Shown one piece after another: positions 37,202-47,093 of a DNA stretch of 49,809 nt; positions within the stretch are counted from its first letter, which is position 1; every line of letters starts with the position of its first letter. Source of the DNA: Candidatus Devosia symbiotica (GTDB lineage Bacteria > Pseudomonadota > Alphaproteobacteria > Rhizobiales > Devosiaceae); assembly GCA_025050575.1 (NCBI GenBank), contig JALBVE010000009.1:1-49809 (forward strand), given 5' to 3'. The notes under the pieces are model-generated. The model searched no databases. It had not been told where the DNA came from and saw only the letters and a list, made by a program, of their open reading frames with translations. Both the position numbers and the translations under genes were made by a program.

Positions 37202-37327
37202 CCTGTCCGGACGAACGCTATCGGCGCGGGCAATCCTGCTCGCGCCGTTTTGACCCTAAACCGGGTTTATCCAGTGACTGAATCTGCTTTCTAGACTAGA
37301 ACCGCGACACCCGCCGATCCCGGGCCA

Positions 37328-37986
37328 ATTGCGGCAAATCCACCGCCTTGCGTATCATTGTGGGGTTAGACTCCCCCTTCTCGGGCTCGATTGACTGGCC
37401 GTCTTCCAAGATCAATTCCAAGGGCTTGCCCGAGAGCGATATCGGTTTCGTGTTTCAGGACCCAACACTGATGCCGTGGACAACCGTGTTTGATAATGTC
37501 CACCTGCTGCTCAAGCTGCGCGGCGTTTCCAAGACCAGCGCCAGCGACATTATCATGGACAATCTGGCGTCGGTCGGTCTGGCCGATTTTGCTAGATCCT
37601 ATCCGCGCGAGCTGTCAGGCGACATGCGCATGCGCGTGTCGATCGCGCGTTCTATGGTGACACGCCTCAAGCTGCTGCTGATGGACGAACCCTTTGCAGC
37701 GCTGGACGAAATCACGCGGCAGAAGCTCAATGATAATGTGGTGCGGCTATGGAAGCAGCACGGCGTGACCGTCATCTTCGTCACCCATTCGGTCTATGAA
37801 TCAGCCTATCTGTCGACCCGCATCGTGGTGATGCGGGCCTGGCCAAGACAGGTGTTTGCTGACATGGCGATCGCCCAGCCAACCGTTCGCGACCAGGCAT
37901 ATCGGGCGTCCAAAGGCTACCGGAAAAACTGTCAGGACATCTCGTGCGCCCTGCAAGACGCCATCGGCGCGGCGGAGATTCACTGA
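37328..37986 (+). pseudogene. ABC transporter ATPase of the NMT1-type importer, N-terminally truncated
   Basis: The frame opens inside Walker A (CGKSTALRIIVGLDSPFSG), so about 40 N-terminal residues and the GPSG part of the loop are missing. The Q loop IGFVFQDPTLMPWTTVFDNV is present. The signature reads LSGDMRMRVSIARSM, with Asp in place of the invariant second Gly. Walker B LLLMDEPFAALDE and the switch VIFVTHSVYESAYLS follow. It ends where the permease ATG begins. It matches TauB/SsuB/ThiZ-type ATPases. The deletion and the signature change both predict loss of function. Confidence 0.8.
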
Positions 37987-38616
37987 TGAACAAAACGATG
38001 TCCCCGTCTTCTGAGATCAGAACGGACAGTGCGGCCGGTGTCCTGCTGCCCACTATCCCAAATCGCGAAAAAATCCTGCAAGTGGTCATTCCAGTTGTCG
38101 CGCTGCTGATCGGTATTCAGGGGTGGCGCCTGCTGGTCACCGTCAACCAGATTTCACGCTATATCTTGCCCGGTCCAGTCGACGTGGTCATCGCCTTGTT
38201 TATCGATTCCGCCACGCTATGGCCCGCCATACTGGTCACCCTGCGCATCACTTTCATGGCCTTGGCCCTGGCGCTGATCGACGGCGTTGGTCTGGCGATC
38301 CTGATCATGCAGTCGCGTCTGCTCGAACTCACGCTGTTCCCGTTCGCGGTGGTGCTGCAGGTTACCCCGATCATCGCCATTGCGCCTCTGCCGCTGATCT
38401 ACGCGCCCCACATCCAGGCAGCACTGCTGATCTGTGCGTTCCTGGCCGCCTTCTTTCCGGCTGATCGAAAGCCAAAGTCGGATGAATTTACCACGCATGT
38501 TTGTCTGCCTGATCATGTTGTGCGGTATCAGCATTTCGATTTTCGGGCTAACGTCACTGATTTCCTGGCTGACGCCGCATCGCTGGCATGAAAGCGCTGT
38601 CCGGCGGGAGAATTAA
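37986..38616 (+). pseudogene. ABC transporter permease of the NMT1-type importer, internally deleted
   Basis: From ATG 37986: YILPGPVDVVIALFIDSATL, TLRITFMALALALIDGVGLA, ILIMQSRLLELTLFPFAVVL and QVTPIIAIAPLPLIYAPHIQ, the first three or four helices of a TauC/SsuC/ThiX permease. After FFP the sequence jumps, out of frame, to the last helix (PRMFVCLIMLCGISISIFGL, TSLISWLTPHRWHESAV). The middle, with the EAA loop that docks the ATPase, is deleted. Gene order SBP-ATPase-permease with near-zero spacing is that of a normal importer operon. Confidence 0.8.
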
Positions 38617-38618
38617 CT

Positions 38619-39733
38619 ATGGCAATCACGATCCCGGCTGACGGGCATTATGTGCTGACAAACGCTGCGGCGCCGGTCTCGGTGATGGGCGGGGCCAGCT
38701 CGGGCGCGCTGGACAGGGTTGGTATCACTGTCGCCAACGGTGTGATCACGGCGATTAGACCGGTTAGCGCCGCCCCTGCACCCCACGCCATCGATCTAGA
38801 TGGTGGCATTGTGCTGCTGGCCTTTGTCGATCCGCACGCATCTGGATATGGCGCCGCCGCAGCACACCATCACCTGGGACGTGTTCGAGGCCATGCGCGA
38901 CCGCTGGAAGGATCGCATCGAACTGCAGAGCGTCGGTCTGATGGCGCCCGACACCATTCTCGATCCCGTTGCGCTGTGGGCGATCGCAACGCGCATCAAG
39001 GCAGCCGGCAGCATTCTGGGCGACTCGACCGCCGTGCACCCGGGAAACCCGAGCATCATGCGGCGGCTGGTCGAGATGGCCGGCGAGATGAATCTGCATA
39101 CCGATGAATCCCCCGATCCAGCCGCCAATGTTTTGCGCAGCCTGGCCGATGTGGTGATCGAAACCGGGTTCAAGGGCAAGGTGGTAGCCGGCCATTACTG
39201 CGCGCTGGCCAATCAGCCTGATGACATTGCCCGGGCAACGATCGAACGGGGGGCAAGCTGGCGTCGCGGTGGCGTCACTGCCCATGTGCAACATGTATCT
39301 GCAGGATCGCCAGAATGCTGGCGGCGTCCGCACGCTGCGCTGGCGTGGCGTCACCCTACTCAACGAGCTCAAGGCGGCCGGTGCGCCCGTGGCTATTGCA
39401 TCAGACAACACCCGCGATCCCTTCTACGCCTATGGCGATCTGGATGGTTTTGAGATGCTGCGCGAAGGCACGCACATCCTGCAGTTTGATCATCCGCAGG
39501 TCGACGCCTTTGCCTGGACCCATTCGATTGGCGCCGATCCGGCTGCCATTGCCGATTTTGCCTATACCGCCATACTGGCGGCCGGCACCCCGGCTGATCT
39601 GGTGATTCTCAGGTCGCGCAACTGGACTGAACTGATGAGCGGGCCACAGGCCGACCGCACGGTGCTGCGGGCCGGCCTGGCCATCGACACCACGCTACCG
39701 GACTACAGCGAACTCGATGATTTGATGGGATAA
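38619..39733 (+). pseudogene. Cytosine-deaminase-like amidohydrolase, first copy, degraded
   Basis: Starts at ATG 38619 (MAITIPADGHYVLTNAAAPV). Two frameshifts (near 38830 and 39265) and an internal deletion around the metal-binding HxH segment break it. The rest is clear: WDVFEAMRDRWKDRIELQSV, GSILGDSTAVHPGNPSIMRR, EMNLHTDESPDPAANVLRSL, FKGKVVAGHYCALANQPDDI, SLPMCNMYLQDRQNAGGVRT, APVAIASDNTRDPFYAYGDL (the catalytic Asp region), ending LPDYSELDDLMG. The pattern is that of CodA-type deaminases of N-heterocycles. Directly downstream of the importer permease, so the imported ring was probably its substrate. Confidence 0.8.
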
Positions 39734-39739
39734 CGCTCG

Positions 39740-41130
39740 TGACGATATGAGCCTTCCGCGCCGAACTCGGCGATATACCGGTCGATGACTATCCCTGTAT
39801 CATGCAGCAGCGCAGCCGCGACCACTATTGGTATTCGCCCGTACTCAAGGCCAAGCTCGATCACGTGACCGCCGAGATCATCAGCTTGCCGCGTAGCAAT
39901 GATAAGGTCAAGATCGTGTTGCGGGCCGTTTACAGGCATCGCGTTGCCATTACGCCGCGCGGCGCCGGTACCGGCAATTACGGTTAGGCTATGCCTTTGT
40001 CGAGTGGGGCCATGCTCAATCTGACGAACATGGACAAGGTGCTTGAGATCAAGCCGGACCGACCGCTGGAACAGGCCGGCGCGATGATGGAGCAGATCGA
40101 TCACCAGGCCAAGACCCGCGGTCGGCGGCGAGCTGCGCTTTTATCCCTCGACCTATCGCATGGCCTGGATCGGCGGCTTCATTGCCGGCGGATCGGACGG
40201 TGTGAGGTCTGTCCACTAGCGCGGATTGCGCAATCTGGGTAGCATATTGGGTCTCAAAATCATCACCTGCGAAGCCGAGCCGTGCGAGCTCGATCTTAGA
40301 GGACATTCTCAAGGTTGCCTATGCCTACGACACTAATGGCGTTATCGTAGAAGCCCAAACGCCGCTGGCGACCAGCTATGCCTAGGTCGATATGATTGTG
40401 GGCTTCGACGACTTCATGGACGCCGGCCGCTTTGCCCAGGCCATGACATTGCAGGATAGCCCGCTGGTCAAGGAGGTCTCCACCTACGCAGCGCTGATCC
40501 CCAAGGCCTATTTCAATCGCCACAAGTCCTATCTCAAGGATAGCCAGTCTGTGGTGCTGCTGATGGTGGCGCCGATGATGCTGGATGCGATGACGCTGTT
40601 CATCAAGCATCACAAGGGCGATTTGCGCTATAGCGCCGACATCGCCAGCGATGAAGAGCTTAAGCGCTTGCCGCGTGTCTATGAACTGGCATGGAACTAT
40701 ACAACGCTGGGCGCGCTCAAGGTCGATCCGACCACCACCTATCTGCAGATCCGCTATCCCAGTATCGAGCACCTGGAAAAGATCATCTCGATGCTTGGCG
40801 ATGAATTGCCGATGCATATTGAAATGACGCGACAGGATAGCCTTGTCACGCTCTCTGGCCTGCCGCTGGTGCGCTACACCAGCGAGGCTCAGCTCGAGGA
40901 AACCATCGCCATCCATGAGAGGAATGTCTGCAATGTGTTCAACCCGCATCGCTATATGCTCGAAGAGCGAGGCATGAAGCGGACAGACCAGAAGCAGCTC
41001 GATTTCAAGCGATAGGCTGATCCGAAGGGCATACTCAATCTGGGCAAGATTATCGCCTGGGAAAATCCGGATTTTGACTTTTCGACCGGCAAGGCCTGAC
41101 TGTTTGACAGTCTCAATCCGGTGAACGCTG
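39740..41130 (+). pseudogene. FAD-binding oxidoreductase (GlcD/FAD_binding_4 type), degraded
   Basis: Blocks in several frames: RSRDHYWYSPVLKAKLDHVT, RHRVAITPRGAGTGNYG (FAD-binding), TAG, MPLSSGAMLNLTNMDKVLEI, GGELRFYPSTYRMAWIGGFI, AGGSDGV, a second TAG where Trp is expected, IVEAQTPLATSYA-like sequence, a third TAG, then a clean frame with FDDFMDAGRFAQAMTLQDSP, STYAALIPKAYFNRHKSYLK and FNPHRYMLEERGMKRTDQKQ. The end (LNLGKIIAWENPDFDF) follows another stop. Nearly the whole protein of about 460 residues can be reconstructed. It would oxidise a small hydroxylated or cyclic compound in the same pathway. Confidence 0.8.
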
Positions 41131-41134
41131 CCTG

Positions 41135-41650
41135 ATGCGCGTTCACGTCATTCATGCTCATCCGGTCGAGACCAGTTTTAACATGGCACTGTTTGTGGAG
41201 ATGGTGAAGAGCCTCGAGGCAGCAGGCCACACGGTCGACGCGCTCGACCTCTACGAGAAGGATGTTTCCCGCTGTCATGACGCGCAAAAAGCACCTGAAC
41301 TATCACGATGTGCCAGGCAATCTGACGCCATTGATCAGGCCCTATGTCGACCGATTGCGGGCGACCGAAGCGGTCGTACTGGTGCATCCGGTATGGAACT
41401 ACGGCTATTCGGCTATCCTGAAAGGCTATTTCGACCGCATATTTCTGCCAGGTGTGTCATTCACTATGCAAGATGGCGACGATCGTGGGCAATTGGCGCC
41501 CTGTCTGGACAACATCAAGAAAGTTGCCCTCGTTACCAGCTATAGCAGCGATCGATTGCGCAGCTGGATCATGGGTGATCCGCCGCGTCGTTTGGCCATA
41601 CGCTGGGGTTGGATCAGATTCCGGACCCGACCGCGCTATCTAGCACTCTG
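41135..41650 (+). pseudogene. NAD(P)H-dependent oxidoreductase (NQO1/flavodoxin-like), truncated
   Basis: From ATG 41135: MRVHVIHAHPVETSFNMALF, VEMVKSLEAAGHTVDALDLY, the flavodoxin-fold start of NQO1-like FMN reductases. A frameshift near 41265 follows, then LIRPYVDRLRATEAVVLVHP, VWNYGYSAILKGYFDRIFLP, GVSFTMQDGD and SWIMGDPPRRLA. The last 40 or so residues are deleted, together with the first about 60 codons of the next gene. It probably supplied or consumed electrons for the neighbouring FAD oxidase. Confidence 0.8.
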
Positions 41651-41662
41651 AGAGTGGCCGCT

Positions 41663-42360
41663 TGCTCGAAGGCATTCAGATCTGGGGCGAGCTTAAGCCG
41701 CTGCTGATCCAGGAGGCGGTGATCGAGTGGGCCATGGCCTATTGTGATCTGGCCGATAGCCAGGGCCTGTTAGCTGTCCGCAGCCATGTCGATATCTGCG
41801 ACGAACGACTGCTGGGCGTCGAGGTCCTGCTCGAGGTCAAGCGTCGCGTGACACCCTATATCGAGTTGCAATTGATCGCCTTCCCGCAGAAGAGCTATTG
41901 CCGCTCGCCGGATGCAGTAGAACTGCTCAATAGGGCGCTCGATCTGGGTTTAGATGTCGTCGGCGGCATTCCGCATTTCGAGCGGACCATGGCCGATGGC
42001 GCGGCTAATATGACAGCGCTATGCTAGATCAGCGCCGAACGCGATCTGCTGGTTGATCTGCATTGCGATGAAACCGAAGATCCGCTCAGCCGCTATATTA
42101 AAACGCTGACTTACGAAACTCAACGCCCGGAACTGAGTGGCTGTGTGGCTGGTTCGCATCTGATCTCGATGCATTCGATGGACAATTATTACGTCTCAAA
42201 ACTGCTGCCCCTGATGGCCGAAGCCGGCGTTGCCGTCATAGCCAATCCCAATATCAGCATTCAGAGCCGACACGACACCCATCCGAAGCGCCGTGACATG
42301 ACGCGGATTCCCGAAATGCTTACCTATGGCATTACCTGTGCCTTCGGACAGGATTGCATG
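41663..42360 (+). pseudogene. Cytosine-deaminase-like amidohydrolase, second copy, truncated at both ends
   Basis: The frame lacks the N terminus (about 60 residues) and begins LLEGIQIWGELKPLLIQEAV, then AVRSHVDICDERLLGVEVLL and DVVGGIPHFERTMADGAANM. A TAG follows ALC; the same frame continues with LLVDLHCDETEDPLSRYIKT, GSHLISMHSMDNYYVSKLLP and GVAVIANPNISIQS. It ends ITCAFGQDCMM, where family members have GHD, so the metal-binding His is Gln. The C-terminal third is replaced by the tail-to-tail response-regulator remnant. Related to but distinct from the copy at 38619. Confidence 0.8.
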
Positions 42361-42599
42361 ATGCGCACGATCAATGGCCAGCGCCTGGCCACTTCGGCGA
42401 GGAACTCCACGCCCTTCATGGCGGGCATGTTCTAGTCGGAGACGACGATTTCAATGGTGGAGTCGACGTCCAGGATCTCCAGCGCCTGTGCTGCGCTTTC
42501 GGCGGTGATCATGTCGAGTTTGCCGCGCGCGATACGCCGCGCGCCATTGAGCAGATTCAAATTGTCATCGACGAAAAGGACACGGAGTTTGTGCGTCAT
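42345..42599 (-). pseudogene. Response regulator receiver domain, truncated
   Basis: From ATG 42599 on the minus strand: HKLRVLFVDDNLNLLNGARR, LDMITAESAAQALEILDVDS, EIVVSD, a TAG, then NMPAMKGVEFLAEVARRWPL. This is a CheY-like receiver; the TAG falls right after the phospho-acceptor Asp (SDYNMP in relatives). The lysine end is lost at the junction with the amidohydrolase. Last gene of a four-gene signalling module on this strand. Confidence 0.75.
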
Positions 42600-42601
42600 G
42601 A

Positions 42602-43203
42602 TCAGACCGCTTCTACGCGTTGCAATTCAGGCTGGTCAGGTGACATCGCGCATTGGGCCGCCAGCGTGCCCAATTGCAGCATGTCGGTATATTCTGCCCG
42701 ACGCTTGCTCAAGCGCAGCATGCTTTATACCCGGGATTCGGGTAATCCAAACAAGGCGCAGATATAGGCTAGCAGCTTGGCCGATCCCGCGCTGCTACTT
42801 GCCAGATGATCGCCCTGGGCCAGATCGGCGAAGAGGGCTATGGCGTAGGCGATTGACATCTGCTCGGACGAGCATCTGGTCTCGATCGCCCGGACCCAAG
42901 CGATCAGAGCTGCCTGGACATGCCGGCCGGCAACGAATTGCCCGTCGGCGGGGCCTCCCGTTCTTTGCCCAGCCGGTTTTGCGCCAGCAGCGAGAATATC
43001 CGGACAACGTCAAGCGTGCCGTAAGGGCGCCCAAAATAGGCCGAATTGGCGATCTGGAGAATGCGGACAGCAATTGACGGGTCACCCATAATCACCGCCG
43101 CGACGTCGGCAGGCGTTGGATCGTCACTATCCGCCAATGCCTGTAAACGGACAAAAGTGCTCGGGTCGGCCTAGATGCTATCAAACAGGGTCCGGCTGCG
43201 GTC
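42602..43203 (-). pseudogene. HDOD-domain protein, degraded
   Basis: Between the two receiver remnants: RSRTLFDSI, a TAG, ADPSTFVRLQALADSDDPTP, ADVAAVIMGDPSIAVRILQI, ANSAYFGRPYGTLDVVRIFS, LLAQNRLG. This matches the HDOD fold found in bacterial signalling proteins (GDPxLxxRxLxxANSAxFG pattern). A frameshift follows and the C-terminal half (AWVRAIETRCSSEQMSIAYA, LFADLAQGDHLASSS) is out of frame with further stops. It ends three bases before the next receiver gene. Role unknown; HDOD proteins often act with receiver domains. Confidence 0.65.
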
Positions 43204-43206
43204 AAT

Positions 43207-43588
43207 CTAAAAATCGGGGCTCTCGGCGACCAGGTTGAGTGGGCGCTGGATAGACTGGTGAATCACCTCAAGAGCGCAGCGCTTGGAGAAAAACCGGTGG
43301 CTGAGCCCGACAATGCGCGCGGAGAGCGCCGTATCGGCCTCGCCGGAAAGCGCGAAGCGATACAGGCCAGGCCACTGGATCGAGACAGCCTCGATCAGCT
43401 CAGCGCCGTCCATGCCGGGCATGCGCATATCCGTTACGAGAACGTTGACATTAGACGATTCAATAATCTGCAGTGCTTCTGCGCCACTTGCGCAGAAAAG
43501 CATTTCCCATTGGCTGGCATAGGTCCGCGTTGACCGCTTGAGGCCCGCCAGCATATTGGGCTCATCAGAGAACGACCGGCCCCATCAT
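43207..43588 (-). pseudogene. Response regulator receiver domain, N-terminal lesion
   Basis: Starts at ATG 43588, overlapping the kinase stop (ATGA). MMGPVVL is followed by TGA; the frame two bases away continues DEPNMLAGLKRSTRTYASQW, MLFCASGAEALQIIESSNVN, VLVTDMRMPGMDGAELIEAV and IVGLSHRFFSKRC. The VDD part of the acidic pocket is deleted and the FSKPC proline is Arg. The rest of the receiver, including the phospho-acceptor Asp in TDMRMPGMDG, is conserved. Kinase-regulator overlap shows it was the cognate partner of the kinase upstream. Confidence 0.75.
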
Positions 43589-45503
43589 GCCGCCTTGTCC
43601 TGTTGATTGGCGTCGATGGCCAGCGGAAGGCGAATCTTGAAGCTTGTACCTTCACCCAGCGTACTTGCGCATTCGATGGAGCCGTGGTGTTTCTGGATGA
43701 TGATGGCAAGGTAGATCGCCAATCCCTGTCCCGTTCCCTGTCCGACTTCCTTGGTCGTGAAGAACGGATCAAAGACCCACTTGATCATGTTTGACGGAAT
43801 ACCGCAGCGATTGTCCTGCACAACGATTTTGGCATAGCCATCGACCAGGCTGATCGAAACCTGAATGCGACCAGGATCGTTCGGTGCCTGTTCGCCAATA
43901 GCCTGTGCCGCGTTGACCACCAGGTTGAGGATCGCCTGACTGATATCGCTGGGACGGCACGACACCAAAGGCAGCATAGCGTCAAAATTGACCTCGACTT
44001 CGACGACATATTTCCACTAGTTGCGAGACACGACCAAAGTGGTTTCGATCACCGCATTGATGTCGGTGTTCACAGCCTCATCCTGGCCAGGATGAGAGAA
44101 TTCCTTGATCGCCTTGACGATGGTAGCGACCTGGGAAATGCGCCTTAAGCGACTGGGTCAACTCCCCGAGCAAAAGTCCAGATCGATGCGCTTTTCGTCG
44201 TCCTCAATGTCGGCGACTACCTCTAGTATATCGGCGCTGGCCAGCGCTGTCCGGCACTTTGTTGAGCAGTTCGATAAGATCGCCAAATCCATCCCGGACA
44301 AAGCGGATGTTATCACCAACATACTGGATAGGTGTGTTGATTTCGTGTGTGACGCCACTGACCAGCGTGCCCAGGGATTCCATTTTCTGGGCATGGCTGA
44401 GTTCACGCTCCAACTGGGCCTTCTGCTGCTCGGCAACGAGCTTTTCAGTGACATCCTCGACGGTCATGATATAGTCGCCCCTTCCAAGGGCGTGTGTGTG
44501 AACTCCAGGGTTGCGCCGTCCTGCGGGCGGGTAACCCGATATTTCTTGTCCATATTGACCTTAACGTCGGCCAACATTCTGGCCACGATCTCATCGACGT
44601 CGCCATCGCCGTAATCGCCGCGGCTAGCGTGAAAACAGAAGATGTCGGGTAGCGTCGAGCCAACAGGAAACCAGTGTTTATCGAGCTGGATGATCTCGTA
44701 GTGGCCGCGATTGGCGACGGTCATGACAAAGTCCTTGTTGAACATGCAGATGCCGCCGGGAAAATTCTCCAGCGTCGTGTTGAGCCGCTGCACACTCTGG
44801 GCCGCCTGCAGTTCCAATTCCTTGCAGGCCGTTGTCGAGGTCGATGCCAATAATGCGTGTAATGCGTGTCGGCGTGCCGTCCTTGTCCCAACTGACTGGC
44901 TCGCCGCCGCTCTGTATCCATATCCATTGGCCGTCGCGGCGCTGTTCGCGGTATTCAAAGAAGTTGCGCGGCATTTTGCCCGAATTTTGCTTGCGGATCG
45001 TTTCGCGCAGACGCGCCTGGTCATCGGGGTGTACCAGCGCCAGCCACACTTCGGCGTCACCATCGATCTCTTTGAGCAGGTCGAAGCCGCGCATTTTCCG
45101 CCAGACCGGCGAGTAGTATATCGTGCCAACAACCAGATTGCAGTCCCAAACGCCTTGATCGGAGCCTTCCAACGCTAGTTTCCAGCGCGCTTCCACCTCC
45201 ACCAAGGCCGCCTGGATTTCGCAAAAGCGGGTTACATCGGTTTCGGTACCAATGCTCCGCGATGGCAGGCCATTCGCTGATTGCGGTGATCGTCATGGCC
45301 TGATTGTGCAGTTCGCCGGCGCCTGCCACTCCAACCTCTAGGTCAACAAGCGTGCCGAAATAGTGCACAAGGCCGGTTTCCGGTGCAGCGCTGGCTTCTC
45401 CCAGCCATCCAGTGTCCCGGCTACAGGTCAGGGGTGTATCTTTTATCGCAGGCCTATCCGGGTTGTGCAGGCTAATCCTCGCCGCTGAGGCACAATATTT
45501 CAT
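43585..45503 (-). pseudogene. PAS-domain sensor histidine kinase, degraded
   Basis: From 45503 to 43585: a poorly recognisable N terminus, a PAS_3 domain (LALEGSDQGVWDCNLVVGTI, LALVHPDDQARLRETI, GQWIWIQSGG), a second PAS (TTLENFPGGICMFNKDFVMT), then after frameshifts the dimerisation H-box AQKMESLGTLVSGVTHEINT and the ATPase domain (DISQAILNLVVNAAQAIGEQ, KIVVQDNRCGIPSN with the family DNGxG glycine replaced by Arg-Cys, WVFDPFFTTKEVGQGTGQGL). A TAG lies near 44018. Multiple frameshifts. Membrane helices are not seen, so it was probably a cytoplasmic sensor. Confidence 0.75.
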
Positions 45504-45697
45504 TTTACTAAAACAGTTTATTTTTGGCCTTGGCTAAACGAAGGTGAATGACCGACTGATCCTACTGCGATTTTAATCATCGCCGATCGATAGAGCGAGT
45601 GCCAGCCTCGCAAACTTTGGCATGATACTCCTGCATTAACGTTGACTTCCTGATCACCAGGCAGCACCGTTGATCCTATATCGTATCGGATTTTTGG

Positions 45698-46092
45698 ATG
45701 GCACTGATATCTGTTAAGGACTGCACCCACGCTGCGCAGGCGACCCTGAAAATGGTGGACGTGGGAGCCGAAGCGGCAAAACTGCAGGTCGATCTGTTGC
45801 TCGACGCCAAGTTGCGCGGCGTATCCTCGCACGGCTTTCTACGGCTGGAGCGGATTATCGTGCGGATCAACTCGATTCCGCTTTCGTGACAGGGCGCGGC
45901 GCTGTCGGCCTATCTGGAAGCCATCAGGCAGACGCCGCCAGCGCCGGGGTTCGAGCAGGTACTGATCCCCGGAGAGCACGGACGGGCGCACAAGGCCGAG
46001 CGGCTGGCAGCAGGCCTTGAACTGGCCGATGATGTCTGGGTCAACATGCAAAGGCTGCGCGACGCGGCTGACACGGGATTGGGGGCAAAATG
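45698..46092 (+). pseudogene. Malate/L-lactate dehydrogenase (Ldh_2) family, internally deleted
   Basis: From ATG 45698: LISVKDCTHAAQATLKMVDV, KLQVDLLLDAKLRGVSSHGF, LRLERIIVRI, the N-terminal domain of NAD-dependent Ldh_2 family dehydrogenases (RGVxSHG). After a TGA the sequence jumps to the C terminus (LSAYLEAIRQTPPAPGFEQV, LIPGEHGRAHKAERLAAGLE). About 200 residues with the catalytic and NAD-binding parts are deleted. Substrate could be malate, ureidoglycolate or sulfolactate. Confidence 0.75.
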
Positions 46093-46785
46093 AGCCTGTT
46101 TGCTACCATGCGTGCCCCGCACACCATTGTCTTCAGTTCGGGACAACGCCATGCGCTACCCATCTACGCCCGGGCGCTGGGGCAGAGGGCGCTGATCGTC
46201 ACCGATGAGCGAATGGGCGCCAGTTCGGAGCTGGCCGCCTTGGTCGACGGGCTCAGAGCAGCAGGCATCTCGGTGGTGGTGTTTGATCGCACTTTGCCCG
46301 AAGCGCCGCTCGACTGCATCGATCAATGCGTCGCGTTTAGGCAAAGCTTCGGACCCGATCTAGTGATCGGCCTGGGCGGGGGCTCGTGCCTGGACGTGGC
46401 CAAAGTCACGGCAATCCTGTTGGCGCATGGCGGTTCGCCGCGCGATTATTTTGGCGAGCTCAAGGTGCCCAGGCTGGTGCTTCCGTTGATTGCGGTGTTG
46501 GCGACGGCTGGCACTGGTTCGGAGGCCACGCAGGTGGCCATGGTGGCCGATAGCGAGAGGCTGCTCAAGGTGGGTATTGCCAGCCCGCAGATCATTCCGC
46601 TGGTGGCGATATGTGATCCCGAACTGACCTTGAGTGCGCCGGCCGGACTGACAGCGATTGTTGGCGCCGATACGCTAACGCACGCCATTGAGGCGCTGAC
46701 CGCCGAGCGCGCACTGTGGATGCGATAACAAGCCACGACCATGTGTTTCTCGGCAAGAATGCACTCAGCGACGGCAGCGAGGGCC
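46090..46785 (+). pseudogene. Iron-containing alcohol dehydrogenase, C-terminally truncated
   Basis: ATG 46090 overlaps the preceding stop (ATGA). The frame is clean for 212 codons: MRAPHTIVFSSGQRHALPIY, ALIVTDERMGASSELAALVD, FGPDLVIGLGGGSCLDVAKV (NAD-binding GGGS), LIAVLATAGTGSEATQVAMV and GADTLTHAIEALTA with the first iron-binding His. It then ends at TAA after LWMR. A frame-shifted scrap (DHVFLGKNALSDG) continues the family for about 15 residues before changing to a GntR remnant. The remaining iron ligands are lost. It may have acted with the neighbouring dehydrogenase in diol or hydroxy-acid catabolism. Confidence 0.8.
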
Positions 46786-47036
46786 TGGTCATCAAAACCC
46801 ATCTGATTGGCTATAGCGCGGCACCACAACTGAGCCCGGCGCAATTAGCCGATTTGTACGAATTGCGGCTAATGCTTGAGCCGTTCGTGGCACGCAAATG
46901 TGCCGCGGTGATGCCCGATGCGGGTATCGATCATCTGGCCGCATTTTGTGCCGAGATGGTAACACTACCCGAGCAAGCGCAAGACACGCTCCGTTGGGGC
47001 TTAAATGCGGCTAAAGTCGCGACCGCTTATGGCTAA
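46785..47036 (+). pseudogene. GntR/FadR-type regulator, FCD-domain fragment
   Basis: Out of frame with the alcohol dehydrogenase, the sequence LSPAQLADLYELRLMLEPFV, ARKCAAVMPDAGIDHLAAFC and AEMVTLPEQAQDTLRWGLNA matches the first helices of the FCD ligand-binding domain of FadR-subfamily GntR regulators. The winged-helix DNA-binding domain before it is deleted and the domain ends early after about 65 codons. It probably controlled the adjacent dehydrogenase genes. Confidence 0.7.
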
Positions 47037-47093
47037 GGCGTCTATCGACATATGCCCGTCTCACACTGAACCAAACCAGATCCCGAGGCCTTC

